Source of the DNA: Selaginella moellendorffii
Taxonomy: Eukaryota; Streptophyta; Lycopodiopsida; Selaginellales; Selaginellaceae
Assembly: GCF_000143415.4 (NCBI RefSeq)
Contig: NW_003314262.1
Coordinates: 4,487,672-4,551,671, forward strand
Length of the DNA stretch: 64,000 nucleotides
Reading direction: 5' to 3'
Below, one piece after another: positions 45,865 through 57,534 of the stretch (its first letter is position 1; every line of letters begins with the position of its first letter). The position numbers were made by a program, and so were the translations under genes. Below the pieces are notes generated by a model. The model had not been told where the DNA came from. It ran no database searches and saw nothing but the letters and a program-made list of their open reading frames with translations.

Positions 45865-46390
45865 CCACAATAAGAGCCTCCTACTTTAGAGAAAGGCATA
45901 TTCTTGGAAAATAGTGTTGGCTTTGAGGCCAAATTAGACATGAGCTGAACAGCCACAAGGAAGAGGGGGATAAACAACACTAGTAAGGAATGCTCCATTG
46001 AAATTAAGAGGTAATCAGGAGATATTGTTTGTGTAAAGTAGTAAAGCTAGTAGAGCAAGGAGGATGATAGGAGCCACTTGCATTGAAGTCTTCTATTGGG
46101 CATTGCCATTGTTGATGGTGGTGCTATTTAGGATCATCCTATCAAGAAATGAAAAAGGGAGAGCTTAGAGGATATGAGAGCAAGGAAATACAGGAGAGAA
46201 ACCTAACAATCATCTAGGAAGAATCCCTTTTAAAGTGTTTGAAGAAAAAATCTAAAGGGAGTTTATCTTTGTGTGTCAAAAAGAGAAAATGCTGAGAGAG
46301 ACAACTAGCTAGTTGGGATATTCCACTAGGCAAATGGTTAAATTAAACTTTATTTGCTATAAGGTCTTTAGTTGCAGCAAAACTAGAATA
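45865..46390 (-). pseudogene. C-to-T-decayed copy of the 35.6 kb small membrane-protein gene and its upstream region
   Basis: Aligned by eye to 35625-36235, the two copies keep the same order and near-equal spacing: GAGCCTCCTACTTCAGAGAAAG against the same with T for C, GACATGAGCTGAAC, GTTGATGGTGGTGCT, GGATCATCCT, then upstream sequence. Most differences are C to T or G to A in CG, CHG and CHH-like contexts, the mark of heavily methylated DNA. The coding frame is gone. The part from about 46104 rightward is also the outer end of the large inverted repeat. Confidence 0.85.
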
Positions 46391-49300
46391 CATTGTCTAG
46401 TAAAATAAATAAATTTTGCCATGTATTGCATTATAGAAATGCTTGGTTTGCTTTTGTTTTAAATATTTTTATTATAATATGTAATTTAGACTAATAATAT
46501 ATAATTTTATCTATAGATAGATTTCTTTCATGGACTAAAGATGTTTCTCAAAAGTTTAACCTAGTGGGCTAGGCATTGTTCTTGGCAACAAGCTTAATCT
46601 TTACCTAAGTTGATGGAAAGCCTCACTTCTTTAAAAGGTACTTTTCTTTCTTTTTTGTTCTACTTCTCTTCATTGAGTCATTTATTTTATTCATTTTCTT
46701 TTATAGCTAAAAATAAGCATGGCTACATTTTTTTGTAGACAAAATGCCAACAATATCTTCTAATGATCTTCCAATTTCCATCACTAATGATTCTAGGCAT
46801 AAAATTGAGAGGTGTGAAGTAAGTGGATAGATCTTTGCCAATATTTTGACGGCTTTAGAGGACAATGAACTTTGGGCTAAGCAAAGTTGAGTCCAACTCC
46901 TCTTAGTTGGTCTAGACTCTCGTCTCTTGCCGAAGTTCTTAAACATCAGTGCTAGCATAGTAGATATTGAGATCACCATCAATGAATCATGATGGATGGT
47001 ATTGCAACATCAAATGTTTCTTTGGTTATCAGCTGGAACAAATTGCTTAGGGATTGAGAGCTTAGGTCATATGGAATGATTTGGTCAAGACTATATTAGT
47101 TGTTAAGTGTTTAAAATACTTTTAAGAAGAAAGTTAGAGGCCACAATCTCCTAATTCCATCAGCTCTAAACATCCTTCATTGAGAGCTTTTATGATGCAC
47201 TAAGGAACCCACTATATTGAATTATGACCATGTTATTCCAACTTAGAGAATTGAAATGTGAGTAAAGTTTTCTTTGCTTCTTACCCCTATCTACACAATA
47301 GTGACAAACAAATTAAGACAAGAAAGTAGATAAGAGAAGAAGAAAAGAAGAATGAGAATAGAATAGAAAATAACTTAGCCTCAAACCCCAAAGGCATAAG
47401 TAAGAATAAGCATATATCACTTTCTTTCAGTTTTTTACCATATAAACTCTACTTTGCATAAACAGTCATAGGTGGGAGAAAAGATGGTTAATTAAATACA
47501 AATGTATACAATAATAAGTGTGGATTCTTTTCTTGCACGTCTAAGTGTTACTTATATACTATATGATTTTATAATAATTCCTAACTGCTTCATGTTTGTT
47601 TAGTTACGTAGGTCAGGTCTTTCTTCTTTGGATGCCTAAGCTTAAGTGTAACTCCATTTTGCCTAAGCTTCCCTTTTTTGCTCTACCTGGGAAAATACAC
47701 AAGAATAAACAATTACCTCTTCATCACTCCCCTATGACAAAGCTACTGCCTATTAGGTAGTTAGATTTTCTAAATCCTACTCTAGGTTGTTGAGCTTGGT
47801 CTTCATAGTGATAAGTTTGATACTTTTGTGTAGATCATTGAATTCCTGACATATGATTTGATTTTCCTGGTCAAGCATTATGATGCATTGATCCTGGTGG
47901 TTGATGCATTCTACATCAATGGAAACTGGGATTGCACTCTTGAGTTCTTGGATTATGTGGCACTAATGATTTTGTTCACCTATAACTCTATCCACTTTTT
48001 TAGTGATTGTCTTAAGCTAGTTCAAGATCTACATATAATATTTCATAGTTTCCTCATCTCCTATTAGTTGCATTGACTTGTTGATTGGCTGCTTGCCTCC
48101 TCCCTTGATGTGTTGAGTGAGCTCCTCTATGAAGCTTCAGACTACTGGCTTGCTCAGTTGATTCACGGTCTTGTGAGCGAAGGTGTGGTTAGCTTTGACT
48201 TTATAGTGCTATTGCAATGTCTATTGCTATTGTATGCCTCATCTCTCTAGACTGATCAGCCAAGGGTGTGTCATTGTCGGATGCATAGGTGGATTAGAGA
48301 AGATTAAGCCCATACTCCTTTGGTTCACCTAGACCCATTAGCACCATATAATCCAAGAACTCAAGAGTGCAATCCTAGCTTTCACATTCACCAATGCAAA
48401 GTGCATCAACCGCCAAGATTAGCATATCACAATGTTTTGACTAGGAAAATTAGATCATACATCAAAAACTTGATGATCCATGTTGAAGCATCAAGCTTAT
48501 CACTATGAAGACCAAGGTCAATAACTTGGAGTAGGATTTGGAGAATTCAACTGTCTAACAATAAATAATAACTTTGTCATAAAGCAGTGATGAAGAGGTA
48601 ATTGTTTATTCTTATGTATCTTCCTAAGCAAAACAAAAGAAGGAAGCTTAGGTAAAATGGAGTTATGTTTAAGCTTAAGCATCTAAAGAAGAAAGACTTG
48701 ACATAAGCAATGCTCATCATAGACAAGTGTGAAGTAGTTATGAACAGTTATAAAATTATGTAGTATATAAGTAACACTTAGATGTGTTGGAAAAGAACTC
48801 ACACTCATTGTTGTATGCATTTGTATTTATTTAACCATATTTTCTCCTGCCTATGACTATTTGTGTAAAGTAGAGTTGACAGAGTGACATATGCTTATCC
48901 TTATTCACACATTTGGGGTTTAAGGTTGAGTTATTTTTTATTCTCTTATCATTCTTCTTCTTTTATTCTCTTCTCTACTTTGTTGTTTCTATTTATTTAT
49001 TACTATTTTGCAGGCAAAGGCAAGAATGTGAGTATAGGCAAAATAAAGCCTTACTCACCTTCCAATTCTCAAAGTTGGAATAATATGGCTGTCAATATAA
49101 TGGGTTCTTTAGTGCATTATAAGAGCTCTCAATGAAGGATATTCAAAGTTGATAGAATCAAGAAATTGTAGCCTCTAACTTTCTTTTTAAAAGTATTTTA
49201 AACACCTGACAATTGATATAGTCTTGACCAAATCATTCCATATGACCTAAGCTCTCAATCCCTAACTTGTTTTAACTGATAGTAAAAGAAATATATAATA

Positions 49301-50152
49301 TTGCAATACCAACTATGACTCATTGATGGTGATCTCAATATCTACTATGCTAGCATTGATGTCTAAGAACCCTAGCAAGATACTACAGTTTGGACCAATT
49401 ACGAGAAGTTGGACTTGACCTTGCTTGGCCTAGAGTTCATTGTTCTCTAGAGCCATCAAAATATTGGTAAAGATCCAATCCACTTATTTCAGACCTTTCA
49501 ATTTTATACCTAGAATCATTGGTGATAGAAGTTGGAAGATCTTTGAAAGATATTGTTGATATTTTGTCTATAAACAAATGTAATTATGCTCATTTTTAGC
49601 TATAAAGGAAAATGCAATGAAGAGAAGTAGAAAAAAAAAGAAGGAAAAGTACTTTTTAAAGAAGTGAGGCCTCTTTCCATCAACTTGGGTAAAAATCAAT
49701 TTTATTGTCAAGAACAATGCCTAGCCCACTAGATTAAACTTTTGAGAAATGTCTTGAGTCCATTAATAAACAAAATTATATATTATAATAAAATTATTTA
49801 AAAGAAAATCAAACTAAGCATTTCTATAATGCAAAACATAGCAAAATTTATTTATTTTACCAGATATTACCTTTTAGTTTTTCTGGAATCAAAGAACTTA
49901 TAGCAAATAAAGTTTAATTTAACCACTTGCCTAGTGGAATATCCCAGCTAGCTATCTCTTTTAGCATGTTCTCTTTCTAACACATAAAGATAAATTCCCC
50001 CTAGATCTCTTCTTTAAACATTTGAAAAGGGATTCTTCCTAAATAATTGTTAAGCTTCTTTCTTTTATTTACTTACTCTCATATCCTCTAAGCTCTCCTT
50101 TTCTCATTTTTTAACAAGATAATCCTTTATAGTAGCACCATCAACAATGGCA
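46104..50152. repeat. Large inverted repeat (foldback), arms about 1.85 kb
   Basis: The left arm (about 46104-47975) is matched in reverse complement by the right arm (about 48325-50152). Examples: the GTTGATGGTGGTGCT end near 46118 against AGCACCATCAACAATGG near 50140; TAGGCATTGTTCTTGGCAA near 46570 against its complement near 49720; the CTCTACTTTGCATAAACAGTCATAGG area near 47450 against 48860; and CACTCTTGAGTTCTTGGATTAT near 47940 against 48350. The arms have diverged but stay alignable throughout, around a spacer of roughly 350 nt. No transposase frame is recognised. An RNA through it would form a very long hairpin. Confidence 0.85.
49900..50152 (+). pseudogene. Inverted partial copy of the small membrane-protein gene upstream region
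   Basis: This is the right-arm counterpart of 46104-46370. It includes the start-side sequence (AGCACCATCAACAATGGCAA) of the 35.6 kb gene in opposite orientation and equally C-to-T decayed. Confidence 0.7.
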
Positions 50153-51845
50153 ATACTGTCGCGAATGTGATAAAGGAACCAAAGTTGCTCAAGCAAGCAT
50201 CAGCAACATCCTACCGATATTTCAAACCCAAGAGACCAATTCAAAGCAAACTACAAAGAATATATGGCAATGCAAAAAGCCAAAAACTATCAAAAAGAAC
50301 AACTAACTATCATAAAAGATCATCAATCATCCTATCAATAAGAGATGCATAATTATTATTGAAGAAAAGAATCCACCATCCTAAAGAACAGTAAATCATT
50401 CTAAATCAACAATAATCAAGTAAAACTTTTGACAAAAGTAATCAACTATTCTAGATGATAGTCAATCATTATCAATGATAGTTAGATGCAAAAGTTAACT
50501 TTAATATTGAAACTAATAAACCAAAATGCCTTTCCTATCAACTTTAAATAAATGAACCACAAGCATGAAAACTCAAGGAACCAAAAACTCAAAAAAGTCT
50601 ATAGCTAAGTCTTGCTTAATAATGATCATGAGTTTCACATGAACTTACTTCAATGCTAAAAAAAAAATCATGGTATAATGTACAATATTTTTTGTAACAC
50701 ATCCATAAAAGATTTGGACTATTGTGATTTTAATCATATTTTTCCATTTAACAAAGAAAATCATGTTTAGGTGGAGAAGTTCTTTATTGAATTGAAAAAC
50801 AAAAATATGCTATAATTATATCAAACCATGCATCATGTGAATAAGTAAGCTCTTTTTTATTTTTTAGTTTTGAATGGTATTCTCATGAATTTTTTTGCAA
50901 TATCAATAAACATGGTGTTTAAGTAAGTGGCCTCCTAAAAAATTTTTATGGCATTTATCTACTATAATAGCAAAGATCAAAACACTTTTTATAGCATTTA
51001 TCTGCTACAACAACAAAGATATCATAGAAGAAAAATTTAACAATAACTTAAGGGATGAATCAATTGTGATTCACAAGATGAAATGAAGGGTAAAAGAAGA
51101 ACTATTTAATACCTTTTGACACATTGGTTTATTGTCAAGCTCTTTTTTCTGGTATACGGTTTCAATATTTTTTTGTAGTTGATTTGTTTTAATTTATTTA
51201 ATTTTTCTAAATAAAATAATTTTGAAAATAACATTCTCAAAGTTATGGAGAAAACTAAATATGTCCACTAAATAAACAAAAAGGTTGACTATCTAGAAAG
51301 TCTGTAATCAATATGATATACTCTTTGGAAGTATCTATTATGTTTAATAAAGTGCACATTAGGAAAATCTAAATAAATATAGTGACTACTTTTAATTTTA
51401 TCACTTTGCAAATTTCCCTAAGAGGTGCATAAGAAATAGTTAATGGACCTTTTAGAATAGCCAAACAAATGGAAGAATTGAGGAGTTTTTAAAGATAATA
51501 ATATTTTTCATCTTTGGTGTAAGAGGTAAGTTTGGATCACCAAGATTTTAGAATTTGCTTAAATGAGGTAAAAAAATATTTCCTTAAGGGTTAATATACT
51601 ATCAACATATGTAAAATGGTAAATACAGATAATAATGGTGTTTTGGATATGAGATTCATGAATCAAACCTCTAAGTGATTTGTATTCAAGTAAACTTTTT
51701 CATTTTATAATTATTTGGTACTAAATGGCATTTTCTCTCTTTTTTTGCATTTTCAACTTCTTTATTTTATTTATTTATATAGCATTTAGTCCCAATTAAT
51801 GTATCATATACTTGTATAGAGTTTTTTTTATATGCTTTTTTTATC

Positions 51846-51894
<49 letters not shown>

Positions 51895-53624
51895 AAAAGC
51901 CTTTTTTGCTAAATCCCACAAAGTAAATAGTAAACTATTTGATATCAATGATTTATCTAACTTCTTTGTTAAAGAAAAACTATTCAGTTTAGAATAATTT
52001 CTCTCCACTTTTTTACGGAGAGAAACTTTCATTTCATCCCCACAAGAATATTATTCAAATTATAAAATCATATGTGATGCCTTGATTAAATCTTAAATGA
52101 CTGTATAAAGTTCATGAGTTCATGAAAATTGATTTCAAACAAGGGATGGGTAAACATGACTTAGAGATAAATATAAAAGTAAAAGATATAAAGAAAATGC
52201 TAGCAAAAATGGCAATGAAAGGGAATAAGAATATATCAAGGAAGGATAAAGAAATAGATTTGCTAAAAGCCTTTAATATTACACAAAAAAATAAATAGGA
52301 AAAAGATGGATTAAGCAATTTGATGTAAATCACATCTTTAACAAGTAAATACGAAGTGATGAAATTTGGGATTAGTGAATTTTTCCAAATAGTAACATGA
52401 AGTGGGAAGTGATCAAGTTCCTTAAGATGACAAGGACTAAATTTTTTAAAAAGAATAACTTACAAAATTATAAAGCAAACATTGTACTTTGCATGCTACT
52501 TTATACCTACTTTACCGAAAAAAGTAAAATTAAGGATTGGTAAGTGTGCATACATGACCTTATTAACCACTTAGTAGCTATGACAAAGAACATGGTTGAT
52601 GACGACAAATGGATCATAATTTTTCATGCAAGCCATTAATTGCCAATAGTCTACAAAAAGTATCACTAGCAGTGTGTGCAAATCCATTGATTATACATAA
52701 TTCTGAATATATCTATTTGGCTACAAAATTTATGGACTTAGCAAAACAAAGGTTTGCAATTTAATAATATAGCAAAAATCAATATAGAAATAAAAAATGA
52801 AAATGTCATTACCTACACCAAAGGCTTCAATTTCAAGATTTTCTACAACAGCCTTTCACTATTGGGACTTTAATGACAATTACTTTGAATCTATTGAGGA
52901 AAACATGGAGCCATTTTATGACAATGACACCAACATAGTCAGCAGGTTAAAAATAAATCCAAACTTCCTTTTTCATAAACTAATTGAAGTTAAAATAGTA
53001 TATTATATAGATAAAAACAACTAATCATTCTAATATTTAGGGTAAACCATTTTAAATTGTAAATAATCATGCAACATATAAAAGTAATAATGTTTTTAGC
53101 AGAGATTGTTAAAAATTTTAACCATTTTAAAGAGTTGTGCAACTACTTTATTTTAATTTCACTTTGTTCCTCAAAAACTGGATTCTTTACGAGTTAGAAT
53201 GTTGTGAAAGAAGAAGTAGTTTTGTTTTATTTCATTTTTTAGTACATTTTATCATATTTTAACCCTGTAAAAGAAAGCATCAAAGGCAATAATATCTTTA
53301 TTTTGAGCATTACGGCTGATTACAATATTGGTTAGCTTCTTCTACAAGAAGTAGTTGGACTTTCTTCTGCAATGTTAGAATATCACACCCGAGTAAGATT
53401 ATAAAATCAACTGTTGGAGAGATCACACCTTCTGCTTATCTTTTTCTCTTAAAAGCACAATGGTGGCAACAAGCAGCCACAGACATGAACAAAACGTTGT
53501 GAACCTGGACACCTTTGTGGTACCTAGAGCTTTTTTAGAAATGCTAGAACCGAGGACTTGATCTCAATAACTTTGAAACGCAATTAAGAAAATCTTGGCA
53601 TATTATTTTATTGTTTTTGGAAGT
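50153..53624. other. AT-rich gene-free region
   Basis: Only short AT-driven frames occur, the longest being 75 codons at 52797-53024. None has a domain I recognise. It includes an (AT)n tract. It looks like old, decayed repeat DNA, though I could not assign families. Confidence 0.55.
51848..51891. repeat. (AT)n microsatellite
   Basis: About 22 AT units. Confidence 0.95.
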
Positions 53625-56600
53625 TCAGAATGGTTGAGAGAGAAGTCTGTGTATATGGCCATCCATGGATAATTCTCGACGTGCTGCTACCATGAAATTC
53701 GCGAGGCGAGCTCCATTCAGAAAGAGATGCTTGCACGCTGATGGAAGATTGTCGTCACAACACAGTGATTCACGCAAAAGCTCCCTCATCAGCTCCTCTG
53801 AGAGCTCTCTGATGTAAACCACGGCACTCTCCTTGGAAGTTCCAGGTTTTTCTTCAAGATAAATGCTCACGCTGTTCAATCGACTGTCATCGTCCTGGAA
53901 GAAAAAGTCCTGTAAGTCTTGTTCCAAAGTTATAGCCGAGTTCATCACAGTGCAGAGCTTTGAAAACTGGTAGAGCTTTCCAGCTGCGAGCTTCTCTTTG
54001 ACGAAATACATCGTGCTATAAACCGCAGGTTCGACGTCCGACTTTGACGCTTTTAAATGGTCTTCGAGTGTTGGACGTTTTTTGGAAACCCGCCACCTCG
54101 TTTTCTCTAGCAGGCTGGACAACCAGTTGCTCCACTGCAGGAAAGTAAGAGCAAAATTTTTCAAACTCATCAAGATAAACAAAAGAATAACTTACAATCC
54201 TTCTTAGCTCGTTGTTCACACTTCGGCCTTGAAAATTGAGGCATTGCTTGCTCTGGCTCTCGACTTCCAGAAAGATCTCAATAAATAGCAGCTTGACGTC
54301 GTCCGAGGAGTCTTCCATAGAGCTGGGATCCCATCTACAGCATCACAACGAAAAGTATCATTAGAGAACAATGCACATATTCGATATAATTTACCTTTGG
54401 ACACCATTTAAGAGGTCTTGGAGATCAACTATGGAACTTTCCCTCCGAAAGTATTCCGCTATAACGCTTGCTATAAACGAACACTTCGACCACACAACCC
54501 TTGCAGTCGCTAGCTCTGGTTCAAAGATTATCGCTGCTGCTCCAAAAAACGATTGCTCGAGGTCTCTGTGATAGCATCCAAATTTTCGGAAGCTACTTTC
54601 AGCATACCATCTGCAACAAGATCAACGTGATTACGCCCAGTTGGTTGTAGTTTGATTACCTTTCCAACTGCTTAAACTCTTGTTTGTGAAATGCCTGGCA
54701 CGTATTAAAATCCAGCTTTGCGAGCTCGAGAAAGACTGGGTTGTTTACGAACGGCATTCTTTTAAAGGTAACGTTGGAGTCAGGCAGTGATCAAAGACAA
54801 GGAATTTAGTTCATCTACCTGTAGAGGCTCTTCCCGATCCAAACATCGTCTACTCCATACTGATCGATGTAGCTTCTCGTAGCGATTCGTTCCACAGTAG
54901 CATGGAAGGGGTTATCGAGCTCAAATTCAACCTGAGGAAAACAACAACTGAGATTCTCTTCATTAATCATCATACTCTTACCTCTCCGGGAAGATCTTTC
55001 GTTACAACCCACTTGTCATTGAGCTCTCCCTTCCGCCGTTTCTCATCCAGAAAACTCCTGGTGAATGCTCTCGCTTTTTGCAGAATCACGTCGCCTGGAA
55101 ACATAACTTTCGTGGCTTTGTATAAATCGAGCATTCCTGTCACTGCTTCACTGACTTGCCCGACAAAGCAGAAGAACCCGTGCTCATTTTCATGCTGAAA
55201 GTGCTTGAAGACGTCTGCAAATTAAGTTGTCAGCCAGCCAAGTGTTTCTTCATGTATTTACCTGCAGAAACATCGTATCCGTGACTCCGTAGGACCATGA
55301 AGCCCATGGAAGTGTCGTCGCCGTCTTGAATAGGTGTACCTCTGGCCCATGATATTCCTTTATCAGTCCAATTTCTGTTCATTCACAATAAAAGATTGAA
55401 TTTGTTTCGCAATTGTCTACGAGGTTAACCTGTAGACATAGTCAAGGGCATCTTTGATTTCTCGAGTGAAGTACCGAGCGATTCCCAACCTCTCTATGCG
55501 ATCAACAATCCAGATGTGTTCAAATAAATCTACCGGGTACGTGTTTGGTACTGCTTTTGTTTGAAGACACTTTCTTAGAGTTTAGACTTTCATAGTTTTT
55601 TTTATCGAACCTGCATCTTTGTATCTCTCAAGAATGTTGTTGAGGTATTGCAGGCACTTCTCGTTTCCAGTGTACATGAGAGCACACGCCGTAGACGAGG
55701 GACTGGAAAGCAAAGAACCATCTGAACACTGCAGTTTTACAACTTTGTGCCAGTCAAGGCTCTTATGGAGTCCTTCGACCGAGTATAGCAGAGGCGTGGG
55801 ATGGGTTTGGAGGACATCCAACGATATCCTAGGAGAACACTTGTAAGTGAAACAAAAAAACCAGGATCCACAAACCTCTGGAGCTTCTTCTCTCTCTCAG
55901 CATGGAACTTGTGCACGACTGGAGACGAGTAGTCGAGGTCCAGTCCCAGCTCCATAGCTTCATCTAGCATTGCCGGGAAGACGATCTCAAATCCTATCAG
56001 CATGTGTGCACTCTCCTCCGTCTCCAGCGCGGGCATTGTTCTCCGGATGAATTCAAGTCCTGCTTGAGAAAACTTTTAGACGATCATGACTTCTTTCTTC
56101 TCACCTTTTTCGATATGCTTCTCTTGTGTGTTCCAGATCTTGAGCGATATAACACATGCCAGTGTAGAACACACGCGCTCGTAGGTGAAGAACAAGTCTT
56201 TGTCACCCCAGGAGCCATCTTCGAACTGGTTTTTGATGATCCAGTCAAGACACATTGGAAACTGTGGTGAGTTGCTTCCATCGAGTGCAGGAACGCGTGC
56301 TACCCAAGCAGTATCATACGCAGATCTTGATATGTTTCCATCTCCCAGGGAGCGGAACATCGTTCGAACAGCGTCTACTAGTTCCAGTCGACGCTTTCGT
56401 TTTACATCCTCGCTGACAGTGGATCTAGTGATTCTCTCGAGCTTCTGTGACCACAAACATTTTGATAGAAGTGAAAAAGAAAATGTGTACGTACGTGCTG
56501 GCTTGATGAACTTTTTGCAGGATCAACTTCCGCGATACAAGATAAAATCGATGTTCTCAACCTTGTCTTTTGTGGTCCACTAAAAACTGGATTTGGTGGT

Positions 56601-56662
56601 GCGAACGTTGCATTCAAAGCTGTCGAGTAGCCGATGTTTGGTAATACCTTGCACATCAGCAT
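53625..56662 (-). CDS. Class II diterpene synthase, copalyl-diphosphate-synthase type
   Basis: About 14 exons. The likely start is the ATG at 56662 (MLMCKVLPN...), whose exon (56495-56662) encodes a plastid-transit-like Ser-rich leader; the TGA is at 53625-53627. Conserved pieces in order are [16 protein letters not shown] (QW-type), [36 protein letters not shown], the class II acid motif within [11 protein letters not shown] (about 55310-55325), [43 protein letters not shown] and [14 protein letters not shown]. In the C-terminal alpha domain the position of the DDxxD ionisation motif reads IAEYFRRES, and no NSE/DTE motif is seen. The enzyme should therefore only protonate and cyclise GGDP to a labdadienyl/copalyl-type diphosphate. 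Which stereoisomer is made, and whether it serves gibberellin or specialised metabolism, cannot be told. Confidence 0.93.
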
Positions 56663-57120
56663 GTTTGCAAACGATAGAGATGAGCAAAAAACCTGTGTCC
56701 AACAATTGGCTTTAAAGGCGAGAAAACGTTTTTCAGTCAAGTCTGGAGGACAATTGACCGACCAGAAGAAGTTCAATTGATAAACCATAAACGAGGTTTA
56801 CATGTTCTTTCACGTCTTCATTAGCTCTACCGAAAAACTCGAATTCAAAATCTTTTGGTGAACCACTAGCATGACACGCTTGAAAACAACGCTATTAGTT
56901 TACACTGATTAGTTTCCCTTATTCTATTGTACCTCGAGCGCTCCGCGAGTCTCAGTGGAGCCGACGATGGCACCGACCAGCGCACCGCTGCTCTTCCTCT
57001 TCATTCTGAGTCCTCGTGGTCTTCTAAGTTGGCTTGCAAAAGAAATGTTGAGCTGCATATGAGCTTGCGTAGTTTTCTTCTCAAAGCTTTCCGGTTAAAT
57101 AGTTTGTATGGATCACTATA
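56663..57120. other. Upstream region of the diterpene synthase
   Basis: No supported gene. The minus-strand frame continues open for some codons above the chosen ATG, so a longer N-terminus cannot be excluded. Confidence 0.45.
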
Positions 57121-57405
57121 ACTCGTCCTCGAGAGATTTGCACTGCTGCTGTAGAGGTTTCTCCAAGATTTCGCCGTCGCAGCTCTTGTGGTCCCGCTCT
57201 TTATACTCTTGGTGACGCTCTTTATACTCTTGGTGGTCCAGCTTATGTGCACTTGCATTTCAGCTCCCCTTCCGAATTAGCGGAAGTATATGTAGCGCCC
57301 AACAACGATCAATGGGACGAGTCCGGTTGGAACGTTGGCTTCATCATTTTCCTCCTGGTGCTGCTAATCTGGTGGCAACCACTACTGCTGATAGATTGAG
57401 CTTAC
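57120..57405 (+). pseudogene. Broken copy of the small membrane-protein family
   Basis: One plus frame reads DFAVAALVVPLFILLVTLFI...VVQLMCTC, parallel to the LVLLVPLFLLLAVQLMS segment of the 35.6 kb protein. After a frame change near 57250-57280 a second frame reads GWNVGFIIFLLVLLIWWQP, parallel to its C-terminal VGLAFMVVFILAVIWWQPG. There is an in-frame TAG at the 5' side. A 21-nt tandem duplication (GCTCTTTATACTCTTGGTG at about 57201 and 57220) lengthens the middle membrane segment. The C-to-T decay seen in the 45.9 kb copy is absent here. Confidence 0.6.
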
Positions 57406-57534
57406 AAGAAGAAAAATATGCGTACTATCTTTAAAAACTTGAAAGTTCACCTCAAAAATCTTAGAAGCTCGCAATATGCATATAAAATCTCTTATAAGTA
57501 AGTTACTCCGGGCAAAAACTGCTGACTCGCTGGC

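Noticed and set aside
46707..46982. 91-codon minus frame in the left arm of the palindrome, considered as a transposase remnant
   Set aside because: No catalytic motif, and the matching stretch in the right arm is full of stops.
52797..53024. 75-codon plus frame in AT-rich DNA
   Set aside because: Composition matches surrounding AT-rich DNA and it resembles no family I know.
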